Shown piece after piece: positions 12,036-22,920 of a stretch of 64,000 nucleotides of DNA. The first letter of the stretch is position 1. Each line of letters starts with the position of its first letter. Position numbers and translations under genes: made by a program. The DNA is from Arachnopeziza araneosa. Lineage: Eukaryota > Ascomycota > Leotiomycetes > Helotiales > Arachnopezizaceae. Under the pieces are notes generated by a model that was not told where the DNA came from, made no database searches, and saw only the letters and a program-made list of their open reading frames with translations. Location of the stretch: positions 162,148 through 226,147 of the forward strand of contig QYAI01000064.1 of assembly GCA_003988855.1 (NCBI GenBank), written 5' to 3'.

Positions 12036-13180
12036 ATGAGTCTGGTGTCTACCAGAAATGGGGATCTTCCAAATTTTCTAGCCCGTGGCTGAAGCAACCG
12101 GATAGAAGACTTTAAGACGATAATTTATACAGCCTTAAGCCTCTTTTGTTGCCATAGCTAAGAATTAAGAAGTTACTTCCGCTCCCCTAGTCTAGCCTCT
12201 TGAATATGATTTTAGAATATGGGTTTCTGTTGCTGGAACCTAGTCTCTTTATCAAACAAAATATAATCGTTGTTACTCCTCCTGAGCCGTTATTTAAGAT
12301 GCACTCGCTATTTGATTTCCCTTTCGCCGAATATGCACAGACGTAAACAATTCCGCGAATTCATCCGCTTCTCTACACAAATACACTAAGATCCAGAAGT
12401 GCTCCGTGTAAACATTGGTTTGGCATCTTCGATCGAAAAGGTACCAAAACCCGTTCATTCTTTCCCGATCCCAATTCCTATCCCTGTATCAAATCGAAAC
12501 CAAAACCAAAACTGTCATTCCGTTCGAACCGATTTCTAGGTGACACAATTCTGTCAAGATATTTCCAAATGATGGCCTAGCGTCATATCAAGCTTCGAGC
12601 GGCGTGTCTTGAACTGAAGAGCAGAATTACAAGCTGATGTAAGAGCTTGGATGAAGATGGCTTGATTCGTGTCCAGGAAATCTAATGAAATTATGAGCTT
12701 AGTATTAGTCACTTTTGGTTGAATTTAGTTATGGTTTATCGTGAAACATTTCTGATTATTGCATACTAACACTAATGCTCTAATTAATCCCTGAAGAGAC
12801 AGCCTTCCTCCATTTAACGTAAAAAAAAAACAATTCTAACTTTCATAGATAGTATATCAATGTGTTGTGTACATGTCTTTGAAGTCCTTTGTAAACAACG
12901 CGGATGTTCTCTTGAAAAGTGATATCTTCAGCCATTCATAGAAAGCTAAAACCGAGGCCAAGCGAGTCTTGTGTAACTGTGATCCAGTCACGCCATTCAA
13001 ACCACAACGCCTTGCCGGCCGCATGACGCAACATCTCACGATTTCCACAGCTTTATGATTTATCCTCGGCTGCGGGAATTTCAGTGCAGCAGTAGGCAGC
13101 AAGATGTACTTTATAAAGAGGTGTCTGGATTTTCAGTCCAACCTGTACGCAATTTCCTCATCTTTTTCAAATCCGTCAAA
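12036..13180. other. AT-rich intergenic stretch
   Basis: About 1.1 kb of AT-rich sequence with many stops in all frames. It could hold older gene debris, but I could not identify any. Confidence 0.4.
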
Positions 13181-14660
13181 ATGGATGCTTTATCAATAAC
13201 AACATCCATCCTAGAGATCACTGGAGCCCTCGCAGTTACCATCAAGAAGTTCAAGGAGATACGGAATGCAACTTCAGCCCTACACTCATTATCCAATGAA
13301 ATCACTCATCTTACGCTCGTGCTCCACGCCGCTGAGTCTTCACTGAGATCTGGCACGCAAGGACCGCTCTTGCAAAATGACACTTATTTCATTGCTGAGC
13401 TTGGTGGAATTTTCAAGAAAACGCGGAATGTCCAGGCTCAAATAGAGCGATGGTCAGGTGTAGCAGGTAGTGATAAGCCACTACTTGACCCTAGACGGCT
13501 GGAATGGCTACTGTTAGCGTCGAAAACGAATCGATTGAAGGACGAAGTAAGAGCGCTGAGAATACAACTCACTACGATCTTGGAAGGTTCTCTAGTGTAG
13601 GTTTTCCTCCCTTACCATAATTATCACTAACGAAAAGCATAGGACCCAGATGTCACAAGCTAGACTGGAGTTGCAGGATGTCTATCTCGTTGCAGCCAAA
13701 CTCCTATATAGCAACAACTTGATACGCGACATGGAGAGTACTTGCAGCAATTCACCGAAATATTAACCCGGATCACTGAGTTCAGAACACTTGAAAGCTC
13801 TGGGGTAGTGTTGACTCCCGAAGTGGAAAATTTACGCAGTCACTCGAACATAGAACGCGAAGTGCATCATGGGGCTATTAAGAATCAAGAGCGTGCCATG
13901 AAAGCATTTCACCACAATGGTAGCATTTTGTTTGACTCGAAGCAAATGACTGCAGTTAGCGCAGTCGGAATCAGGACAGCGCAGTTCCCACGTGTTGCTT
14001 GTAAGCCATGGTGCAGCTGCATCTGCCACAACGAAAGTTCTATTCGCACTCCATTTTTCATGGAGAGTCTTGTAGGATCGCTATTCGTAGGCTATTCTGG
14101 GATACTAAAACTGCGCCCAAAATGCAGCGAGAACTCATGTCATTTGGAAGCACAGTCAGTGATATACGTCACGTACTTCTTCCCGGCTTGGTTTATGGCT
14201 CGAATGATTTCTTTGATGGCCACGACTACGCCCTCGGCCGGCCCTGTTGTTTCCTTGAAGACACAGCGGACGGTTCCTGGAGATGCGGAAATCTTTGTTT
14301 GTGCGAAAACTGGAAATTTGAAGAGAATGAAGTACTTGTTTGAAGAAGGACTGGCTTCTCCCCATGACGTCTCGTATACATCTGGAATCACCGCGCTTCA
14401 TGTGAGCCAAATTACTTTGCTCCTTTGACGAGATATTAACAAGATTACAGTACGCCATAAGTTACCAACAGCTCGACATCTGCACATTGCTTCTTGGGGC
14501 TAACGTAGACCCCTTTCTTGAAGATCGAAGTAGGTGGTAAGTAAATTCATATATTCATCAAATAAACGCTGAATTTTCCAAGGACTGCAGTGGATAATGC
14601 ATGTTCTAAGATATTTTCTGGTCGATTTCCACGGGGAGAAAGAGAATCAGCTGCGCCTTA
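13181..14660 (+). pseudogene. Fungal STAND N-domain / ankyrin-type protein, frameshifted and truncated
   Basis: The N-terminal exon (13181-13596) starts MDALSITTSILEITGALAV and has the helical pattern of fungal NLR N-terminal domains. An intron at 13597-13642 joins a second exon (VTQMSQARLELQDVYLVA). Near 13740 the frame must shift by one base to continue into QQFTEILTRITEF. The middle carries a block common in fungal ankyrin proteins: a Cys-rich CKPWCSCICH segment, GSLFVGYSGIL, and YFFPAWFMARMISL. Then come the first ankyrin-like units (AKTGNLKRMKYLFEEGLAS; after an intron at 14402-14450, YAISYQQLDICTLLLGA). The ankyrin array ends almost at once at about 14660 instead of running for many repeats. 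With one frameshift and a truncated repeat region I call it a pseudogene; a sequencing error at 13740 is the alternative for the frameshift. Confidence 0.6.
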
Positions 14661-14680
14661 GGTTTTCCGACACTGAATGT

Positions 14681-15040
14681 CTAGAAAGAAGAAACTTTAC
14701 ACCCCTGCACAAGATCGTCCTTGGGATTATCAGTCATAACCTGGACGATCCTTGATCCCCTTTCTTGGTATATAGATTCCACAGAGGCGAGCATGCGGTC
14801 GTAGACTCCTTCTAGGGTTTCTGGTATTTCGCGAAGTCTCCTTTTGAGAAATTGAATACTATCCTTGTGCGTCAATCCTCGGAGAAGAGAGTTGACCACG
14901 AGTGTGACCCATAGAAATACACCATCTGCTTTCCATATAATTTGCTCCATGAGGTCATTGAAATATGTTAGATGATTCTTGGCCGATGATTTAACATTGT
15001 TATTGCCATTTTGAGCCACAGTTAACAAACCACTTTGCAC
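14681..15040 (-). pseudogene. Fragment of a NACHT/STAND protein
   Basis: An open stretch on the minus strand encodes the region just downstream of a NACHT NTPase core: KADGVFLWVTLVVNSLLRGL, then RRLREIPETLEGVYDRML. This 'GVFLWV..V..L..G' block is a strong family mark. There is no P-loop, no start region and no repeat domain around it, so it is an orphan piece. It sits tail to tail with the ankyrin relic, as if two broken genes had been joined. Confidence 0.6.
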
Positions 15041-15418
15041 CTGACACTATCTATTTTCGGCTGTCAGCCAAATTTGGTGAGCCATTTTAAGCTGACAACC
15101 ACTCGGAGCTGACAGCCGCTTTCAATGCCGCCAGCTTTTTGGCACTCCCCCTTCAAGGAATTCAAACAGTCATTGTGTGATTCCGATCAAGATTTCGACA
15201 AGATTTTGATTGGTAAAATTTCAGCACAGAACAATACAATACGCACCATTGAGCGACAAGACCTGCTGCAGTAGCGGGTCAGCGATTGGCTGGCTTTGAA
15301 TACTCGCGGCGATGCCCACCGATGCCACCTAGCCGCCAGGCTGGCCTTCGGCGGAGTCGATATAAACGCCTTAATCTAGTATCCACTCCAAATTCAACAA
15401 ATAATTTCGCATCCATGC
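15041..15418. other. Short non-coding gap between relics
   Basis: About 380 bp without a supported feature. Confidence 0.3.
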
Positions 15419-16400
15419 CCGACGAATATTGACCAAGAACCTCTTCCTTTAAAGGCCCTCGGATATGGTCGAATAAAGCGTCTTCTGGAACGCAACAACA
15501 GTGGCAAGTTCAGCCTGACCAAGGACTTTCAGCGACAAGATTCCCCGCTATGCCATACTTTCACACACATGGGGGGCGGATGCCGAGGAGGCCATCTTCA
15601 AAGACCTGATGGATGGTACGGGCAAGAACAAGGCTGGTTATGACAAGGTCTGATTCTGCGGGGAGCAAGCTGCTCGTGATGACCTACAACACTTCTGGGT
15701 GGACACTTGCTGTATCGATAAATCAAGTAGCGCCGAGCTTCAGGAGGCTATCACCTCTATGTTTACCAGGTATCGCAATGCGGATAAGTGCTATGTGTAT
15801 CTGACAGATGTTCTGAGCAATACCAACAATCAAAACAGATCCGAGACTTTAGAAGCGGATTTTTTTGGGGGAAACAGATGGTTTACCCGAGGCTGGACAC
15901 TTCAAGAGCTTATTGCGCCGCGGTCGGTTGAATTCTTCTGCTGGAATGGCAAACGACTTGGTAACAAGAAATCGTTGGAGGGGAGCTGCACAAGATAACG
16001 GGGATTACGGTTTCAGTTCTTCGAGGCACCCCTCTCTGAATTTAGCGTCGACGAGCGAATGTCATGGATAGAAACCGCGAGACTAAGCGTGGAGAAGACA
16101 AGGCTTATTCCCTACTAGGAATTTTCGACATCTCATGCCACTTCCCTTGGCGAGGGGAGAGTGAAGGCACTCCGCCGAACTCCAAGAAGCGATCGATAAG
16201 TCTTCAAACGCACAGGGTGGTAAGTATTCAATGTTCGTTTATTCGTATTAGGCGCCTGACATAATAAAGACGTGACTAGTAGATGATAATTAGGCAATCC
16301 GCTCGATCGTCTACCGTACGCCACCGAGGCACCTTTCAATTCGTACCAGAGACAAGAAGAACCTACCTGCGTTTGCCGTCTTGAGGATGTTTGGGCATGG
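15419..16400 (+). pseudogene. HET (heterokaryon incompatibility) domain gene, multiply disrupted
   Basis: HET-domain landmarks can be followed across the three frames: KRLLERNNSGKFSLTKDF, then (after a shift near 15535) RYAILSHTWGAD, FKDLMDGTGK, FCGEQAARD, FWVDTCCIDKSSSAELQEAI, CYVYLTDV, GWTLQELIAP, ITGITVSVLRGTPLSEFSV and EDKAYSLLGIFDI. These are the HET motif blocks of the best-known fungal family. The chain is broken by a TGA at 15651 just before FCGEQA and by at least three further frame changes between about 15980 and 16200. A later stretch at about 16291 (NPLDRLPYATEAPFNSYQ) matches the linker that joins HET to a NACHT module in longer relatives. The gene cannot yield a working HET protein as written. 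Confidence 0.75.
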
Positions 16401-16795
16401 GTTGGAGAACACGGCCACTGAGCTTAGAGTCACTCGGGAATCTGCAATGGGGGCAATGCAATCGTCTCCTGTGATGTACGTGAGGGATGCGAAGGTTTTT
16501 GGGGCGCAGTTCAGGGATGAGTCTGCGCTTATTGGACATGAGCAGAAGCCCATATGCTGTGCTGATACCGGGTTTTGGGTGGACCATAAAGAGCCAAACG
16601 AGGCGAAGGTTATCGAGTTCTCGTGCTCTGTAAATGTGGGGAATGGCAAAAAGTCAATGTATGATTGTATTAGAAAGCCCTAAAGTGGACAGCATAGACT
16701 CCAAGCCATTTTTGGGATGAGAGGAATCTTGAGGACTCTCGAGCTCAAGCCATTCGAGATGGAAACCTCAGCTTTTCGAGACTTGGCTAATCTCT
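16401..16795. other. Gap with one unassigned open frame
   Basis: A + strand open frame spans 16381-16683 (about 100 codons) downstream of the HET relic. It has no recognisable domain and may be the degraded C-terminus of that gene. Confidence 0.25.
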
Positions 16796-17760
16796 TCATC
16801 CTCCAACACTGCCACTCGTGCCAACGAATACAACGAGAACGGCAGCATATGTTGCTGTTGTAGTGATCGTATCCTTATTATCTGTTTGGAAGATTAAACT
16901 CAAAACCAAGGCGAAGAGGACAACCGCAACAGAGACCGTGATGAGGCTCTTAGGGATTGATGGGCGCAAGACCATGACCACCATCGGTATAATCAAGGCG
17001 CATCCTCCTAAAGTTCCAATGATAAAGCGAGCTAGTGAGTCGAGGAAAGATGAATAGACGTCGGGAAGCTCGCCTGCAGAGTAATCAGGTGGTCTAGCGC
17101 GCCTCTCGGCATCCGTCCACGAGAGAGGGCTTGGGAGATACTTCCGAAGAAACTCGCGAACTGCGTCTTTATGTTGGGCTTTCATGGCTCGGATTGTGCG
17201 ATAGGTGGTGTCGTATGGATAATTGTCCTTTTCTGGAAAAGGGGTGGCAAGATCTTTAAAAGCGCCGTGGAGCGATATGCGAGTATTGTCTGCATAGATA
17301 TGTGGGAGCTCGTTCAGCTCGGAAAAGTATCTTAGGTCACGTATAGCATCAGCTGTGCCTGTAGTGAGCTATAGTTGTACGAAATTGACAAGAGTTATCA
17401 CTCACTATAGTGGTGCAACAGGCTCCGGAGGATATTCATTTGTTCGGAGGAACTGATCTGGCTATTCTGAATATCGGCCTTGATGCGCACAATTTCGTTC
17501 AACAGATGTGTGATGTTCATCTTCTGAAGCGTTGCAAATTCTCCAATCGCGGGTTCTCCTTGCTCGTCTGCGCTGTAACGCGCAAGAGCTTCCCAATAGT
17601 CAGCGGGCCGAGCAATTCCATGTCCCCTCTTCTCGTCGGTTTGGACTCCCTTTGAATCAACAGCCTGTACTAGGTCTTTCTTATTCATTCCCGCTGCTGT
17701 TCTCTCTGCCTGGCTGTATGTTGAAATCAAGACTCTTCCACTTTTCGTATAACTACCCAA
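16796..17760 (-). CDS. DUF6594-type membrane protein
   Basis: Exons 17760-17406 and 17358-16796, intron 47 nt, frame kept; about 305 aa. The N-terminal half is helical (EFATLQKMNITHLLNEIVRI), followed by DLRYFSELNELP and the domain's FLRKYLPSPLSW region. The C-terminus carries two or three hydrophobic helices: FIIGTLGGCALIIPMVVMVL, LITVSVAVVLFALVLSLIF, and a last one ending TYAAVLVVFVGTSG. This layout (soluble helical part plus a C-terminal membrane bundle) is typical of fungal DUF6594 proteins, whose function is unknown. It is the only clearly uninterrupted family member inside the decayed HET/NACHT block. Confidence 0.75.
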
Positions 17761-18112
17761 GGGATAAGAGGGGGGGTTGTCGACTTTTTTCAGCTACAGC
17801 TGTGTGCTTCGAAGCGGAAGGCGCCTAAAAACGCCGTGGAAGCCTTTCGCCCAACCAAATCAGTTCGATATCGCCTGCACGCATGATATCTGCTGCGCCT
17901 TGCTGGGTTGTTTTCTCATAATTGATTGGAGTCTGGGGCTGAGCTCGGGCAGGGGCCATGATTGACGTGTCTAGACTGCTGAAGCTTAAGTATTAGGTTG
18001 TTCTCTCCTGCTTCACGAACACTATCCAATTTGACCTTCATCACAAACACTGCTATCTCAAAATACCTCAAGGATTTCCAACATCTGCAAGCTATCTGCT
18101 ACCGAGAGTACC
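17761..18112. other. Divergent intergenic region
   Basis: About 350 bp between the minus-strand DUF6594 gene and the plus-strand orphan gene, probably carrying both promoters. No specific element is recognised. Confidence 0.35.
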
Positions 18113-18630
18113 ATGCCAAAAGCAAGGGACAGGTTTCAATACCCTTGTGCGATCCCGTCGGGGAAAAGCCCATCCGGCTGGGGTGGTCTGACAGGAAAGC
18201 GGGTTCTTGTCTCCATAATTGCCATCCTCAGCGAAGTAGCCGACCTTATTGAATCGCATGGTGCGGGAACCTTTCATTGGAGGAAGACTCAAAAAGAGAA
18301 ACTTTGCGATGCGGTGGTGAATGGCGCAAATTCACTTACTGCGATTTTCGATGCCGCTGCAAAGAAGAGAAGGAATGTTCATTTCAAGTTTTCAAGTGAG
18401 TTGCGCTTCTGCTCTCATTTTCAAGGCCGTAAGTCACTGACATGGTATACCTACCAGCTCCCCAGATGGCTCCTTACCGCAGTGAGATTGTTAATCACCT
18501 GAAGGTGCCACTGGAGAAAATAGCGGAGGAGAAGTCTTCTCTTACGGATAAAGATTGTAAGACTTTCATGGAAGCCCTTGAGAAGATAATATCTGGCCTT
18601 GAAACAGAGATGCATAACTGGCTTAGGTAA
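18113..18630 (+). CDS. Small orphan protein, two exons
   Basis: Exons 18113-18395 and 18458-18630 (intron 62 nt with GTGAGT donor and TACCAG acceptor) give a 151-aa protein. It has a short basic N-terminus, a hydrophobic heptad-like stretch (VLVSIIAILSEVADLIES), and a charged helical C-terminus rich in Glu/Lys (LEKIAEEKSSLTDKD). No family is recognised. The intact frame across the splice and the helical amphipathic pattern favour a real gene; similarity to small STAND-associated helical proteins is only a guess from its location. Confidence 0.5.
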
Positions 18631-19844
18631 AACGAGGTAGAGTTTTACGAAATCGCGGTGAATTTCTTGGACCTCACAGTTCTTGGTGACGTCGTGACGA
18701 TGGCTGAGATTTCCATAACAAGGTAAAAACAGAGAAAACACTCGTCTAGGGACGGTGGGATTCTTCTGAAACTAGGGTATGTTTGTATCTTGAATTATAC
18801 AAAATTAATACGGCTTTACTTCCCTCTTGTCTGCTTCCCTCTTTCTCCTTCTCCGGCCACGGAATAAGCCTGTGGCTCTAGCATAGTATTTCCCTCCTAC
18901 TACAGTAACCAAAGTGTGTGTTTGTTCTCCTTGATATACTTAATCCACCAGCCTGCTGTTGAAAGTTCTAGCCTTGCTGCCATATGTGTTGTGAGTTCGC
19001 GTTTCGTGGTAGGTATGTAGGGTACTCCCGCAGGTTCGTCCTTGGGCCTGCATCTGCATAGTCTTCTTGAGCCAACTGCCGTTGTGCCATCCAACTGTTC
19101 CCTCTGACCGTGTATCCTCTATCGCCACACTTCCTTCCAGGCTCGCCCACCCTCGCAGTGCTCCAAACCTTGGCTTCCTCCTTCTTTAACAACTGCCCTG
19201 CTTCTCTCGTAATCAAGCCCTCCCAACTACGTTGGCCCTTCACTGAATGCTGCCGTCAAGACGAGGGCGCACACCGTTCGAGCCCCGTCCGGTTGGTGAA
19301 AACTCAGCAACCTCACCCCAGAGGTGTCCTATCCATCCAATGCGGGCATTGCTCCCTGGACTACCATTAGCATAGATCTGAGTAGCGTACCTGCTTGCGA
19401 GGCAGGGAATTGAATGGTCGGATGGTTTTGATACCCATTTTGCCGGTAGTCCTCTGTTCTGAATAAGGCTATGCCGCAGCATTGAGAGCGAGCCCCAATA
19501 CCACACAACAACCTCACCAGCTCCAGCTGAATGCGCTTGTCTCCCGGTAAATACGGGTTCGTAGCCGGCACCACGTACAGGTGGGAGTTCGACTTTGCTA
19601 GCTCGATTCTTCGATTGCTTTCTAGAATGTGTTGCAGGGGTCTCCACAATACCAGCCAATTAAGTAATTGCGAATATCAACTAGCCACAGAACGTCAGAA
19701 TCACGTACTACTTTCTAAAGACGCGTCGATAACACACTTGCACGACGCGATTCGAAGCCTACAAATCGAAAGCTTACAAACACAGAAAAATTAACACTTA
19801 TTAAATAAATATTATTAATAGATTAACGCAGCTTGCTTTCTCGA
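18631..19844. other. Intergenic stretch with possible old transposon debris
   Basis: About 1.2 kb. On the minus strand two overlapping open frames (19659-19240 and 19649-19329) are longer than chance predicts in this composition, but neither has a recognisable domain. The region lies directly upstream of the Fot1 relic and may be part of the same or another element. Confidence 0.3.
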
Positions 19845-20215
19845 AGTAAGAATGTACGACGTATAGCAAACTTGCTACTTAAAAGCGATTAAACTTTAGT
19901 TTAGGCAAATGCTTCTTAGTTAGCAAGTTATAAGTCTATAACTTTATACAGAAGCACGAAGCTTTAAAATCGCGATATAATCGAAATTATAACTACTAGA
20001 AAGCAAAATGCGAAGATCTTATTGCTATTCGAGCTTAGTTTTAGCTTGTATACAATACAGTTGCTAAGTACGGCATCTTTGAAGACAATATATATAACTT
20101 TAACGAGACAAGGTTTTAAATAAAAGTTATTGCAACTGCAAAAATTATTACAGAAGCTGAAAGAAGCAATAAACTGTAAGGGTTCACGATTGCACGGTCA
20201 GAACACGTGAATGAT
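19845..20215 (+). mobile_element. Fot1/pogo-type DNA transposon relic with RIP-like stops
   Basis: A single + frame recovers the middle of a Tc1/mariner-superfamily Fot1/pogo transposase: VRRIANLLL, VYNFIQKHEALKSRYN, AKCEDLI, AKYGIFEDNIYNFNETRF (first catalytic Asp region, here N in place of D), then KVIATAKIITEAERSN. Seven or more stop codons interrupt it. Several fall where the family has Trp or Gln: TAG after YNY where Gln is usual, TAA where KxW has Trp, and TAG where the RAWF motif has Trp. They fit C-to-T or G-to-A transitions. AT content is much higher than in neighbouring genes. Terminal inverted repeats were not found, so the ends are approximate. Confidence 0.75.
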
Positions 20216-20321
20216 GAATCTGTTATTTCAAGAAGGTAAAGCTGAAGAGCACCAAGTGCTTGAAGCTTCCTACATATACCCTTCGTACGAGAGGAACAGT
20301 TCCTGTCGCATGGTCTTCTTT

Positions 20322-20404
20322 TCAATAGTCAATCAATAGTCAATCAATAGTTCTGTCGATAGTTCTATCGATAGTTCTATCGATAGTCTTTGTCGATAGT
20401 TCTG
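20322..20404 (+). repeat. Minisatellite of ATAGTTCTATCG-like and CAATAGT-like units
   Basis: Starts with three CAATAGT-type units and continues with about four copies of a 12-bp unit related to ATCGATAGTTCT (variants TGTCGATAGTTCT and ATCGATAGTCTTT). It lies between the Fot1 relic and the 3' end of the NACHT relic. Confidence 0.75.
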
Positions 20405-20573
20405 AAGATCGTTCTGTTGATCTTCATCCCTTCTATCTAAGAAATCAGGTTCTAGTGCTGCCTTAGTTCCTGCCTAGGACCTGACTACCGGGTCCAACCC
20501 GTGACATGAAGTACGTTAGCTTTTAAGGCGGCGTGATTAGGTAAGCTGTAGGTGGGCTGATATTGTAAAAAAG

Positions 20574-22239
20574 TTATATTGATCCGCTATTTAACTTGTC
20601 TTGGACGTATATCTGAATGTCGTCATGAGTCAGATCCTGTAGTCGTAGTTGAGGTAAACCCGAAAACAAGATTTTGAATACTGGTAGTGGTCGACTTGAC
20701 ATACAGATCTTCACGAACGGTGATGTTGATATAGTGGAGAAAAATTCTGCGATATCATAATATTCGCCATCATATTCATTCAAACCATCAATAAAGAAGC
20801 AGAACCGAATTGCTCTGATGATTAAGCAATCAGCAGTTCAAAGCAATTCTTTAGCCTCGAGAGTGTCCATTTTGCGTGAGAATCACTCATGGGCACATCG
20901 TGTCTTGCGTGCTGAAGTTGATCTTCCCGCCCAGCCCGCAAGACTATAGGCATAAGATGTTGATGGCGTTTCAAAATATCCCATAGCAGTGATCGAAACA
21001 AGCCTTCCTGAGATCGCTGGTCCGCGTTTCCACTATTCCAGAAGAAAAACCCGGGCGATTCAACAGGGGATCCACGAGACCATTCAGCAAGATGGGTCCT
21101 TGTCTGTTGATGGCCGACAATAAACTTCATAAGAGTCGATTTTCCGGAGCCCGCTTTGCCACTTATCCAGTATATACCATTTCCAGAAGTCAACCACTCC
21201 TAGAAATTGCTCCAGGGTCTAAATTTGTCGTCCCTACTTGATTCACTGAAGATCCACTCAAATGTGCACCTGTGCTCCTCTTTGATGGTATCATGTCGAA
21301 CCTCCATCGTATCAAAGCTTAGGGTCTGGAGAGTATTGAGCTGGACCTTGCGAATTATACTTTGTTCAGAACGTTGCTGAGATTGCGAAGAGAACATCCG
21401 GCGAGTTTTCTCATGTTCCATTCCTTCAGTTTCGCGGTTAGCTTCGAATTCATCTCGGATTCTTTTGCGCGTGTTGATATGCTCAGACTTGTAGGAACTG
21501 TCGAGACTCAAAAATTCAGCTCTTATGGCCTCTAGAGTTTGGCGGTACTCAAGATGTGTTTCTCCCTGTGCCTGATCAAGTCTCAACCTTCGCAACCGAT
21601 CTTCCAATTCGGCTTGTGAGAGATTTGAAAGAACCTGCCGTAAAGCTTCGTCTATGTTTTGAGTTCGAGAATCTATCTCTTGAATTCGAGCATCTGTGCT
21701 TTGGATTCGAGCATCTTGATCACCGACTTTCTCCCTATGCAGCCGACAATTAGCCCCTTAGTATATACAAAAGATTGATGCGACTCACTTCAAATATAAG
21801 AGAGTATGCGTATCAAGGTCTCTCTGATACGCCATTAGTTTCTCGCGCATTTCGTCAATCCTTTCTTTGGACCAAACGCTTTTCAGTGCTTGGCGGAAAC
21901 TCTTCCATCTGGTAGGTGACACATCCTTAACCTTCAACTTTTCCAGGCGAGGCAGTAGCTCCTTGAAAACGTTCAGACAACCTTGACAAATCTCTTTGAG
22001 TATTTGATCACTTGACGTTACTGTTTGGGGCCCCAAGCCTCCTGGTGCCAGGCTGCCGGATTGCAAGGTAGTAACCATGTCATTAAGGCGCTTGGAAGCA
22101 GCTTCAATTTCAGCATTCTCAAGGAGTGCCCCGTGAATCGAGCTATGAAGTTCCCGGGTCTTGGATAGAATCTTAGTCCCAAAGTCGACAAACTGGACCG
22201 TGCCGTAGCCACACCTAGAGCCGTGACTGGGTCCATCAT
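20574..22239 (-). pseudogene. NACHT/STAND protein gene, disrupted
   Basis: The N-terminus MMDPVTALGVATA should run into VQFVDFGTKILSK, the standard fungal STAND N-domain, but a small deletion near 22200 shifts the frame. A long coiled-coil-like segment follows (21785 back to about 21205, with an intron at about 21787-21733). The NACHT core reads WISGKAGSGKSTLMKFI (Walker A), FFFWNSG, RSLLWDIL, and after another frameshift near 20790, FCFFIDGLNEYDG (Walker B-like) and VKICMSSRPLPVF. An amber at about 21199 sits where relatives have a codon before EWLTSGNGIYW, and a TAA near 20823 falls where Gln is expected. At least two frameshifts and two nonsense codons are present, and the repeat domain is missing. 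Confidence 0.75.
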
Positions 22240-22920
22240 CTCGACCGATCGTTGTCTTCAAATGCGAGCTCTTGAGAGGGAGGTCTATTCACAATGCAAC
22301 TCTGCTGCGGCATTCGATTTCAGTCCGACGGATGATTTTAGCAATGTGATGAGATTTTCTGATGAGTTGTCACCGCGAGGCTGGACCTTGTGAGGCAGTG
22401 TGAGTTGGTTGTTACGGCGCTGGATGAAGACCACACATGCACTCTGCTGCGCGGGTGGAGAGTGGCTTGCAGAGCCCATCCTGATTCGATCGAGATGCTC
22501 GTCAGGCACAGAACCGCCCGACCTTGTCTTCATGGAGATACTTTGATCCAAGTCCTGCCGTGAGGAAGAGACTCATCCTTGATGCTTTGAATAGCACGAA
22601 GTCGTTGGGTCTGGTCTGGAGGGGAAATTTAGGTTACTATTACTGGAAGATATCTTGAATACTTGAATAAAATTTGAGACAACATTAAGTTTGATTGTGA
22701 GAAGGAACTCACGAGTTGTCGTGGTTATCATGCCACTCCACAAAATACTCCACCCACCCTCGGTAAACCCTTTTAGGATCAACAACATCATCATTTTTCC
22801 TTCCTTCAATATCCAATTTCTCAAATTTCAACGATTGCCTTTTCCCTAAACAAAGAACCATGACGGTAGATCCTCCATATCTCTCAATGCACAAAACAAA
22901 AACTTATAGTCACCTCACAG
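22240..22920. other. Intergenic region
   Basis: About 680 bp separating the decayed block from conserved genes. An 88-codon minus-strand frame at 22551-22285 has no domain and no start context I would trust. Confidence 0.35.

Noticed and set aside
19260..19300. GTTCGAGCCCCG resembling a tRNA T-arm
   Set aside because: No matching D-arm or anticodon arm at the required distance.
22285..22551. 88-codon minus-strand frame upstream of the NACHT relic
   Set aside because: No domain, no splice link to the relic and no family resemblance.
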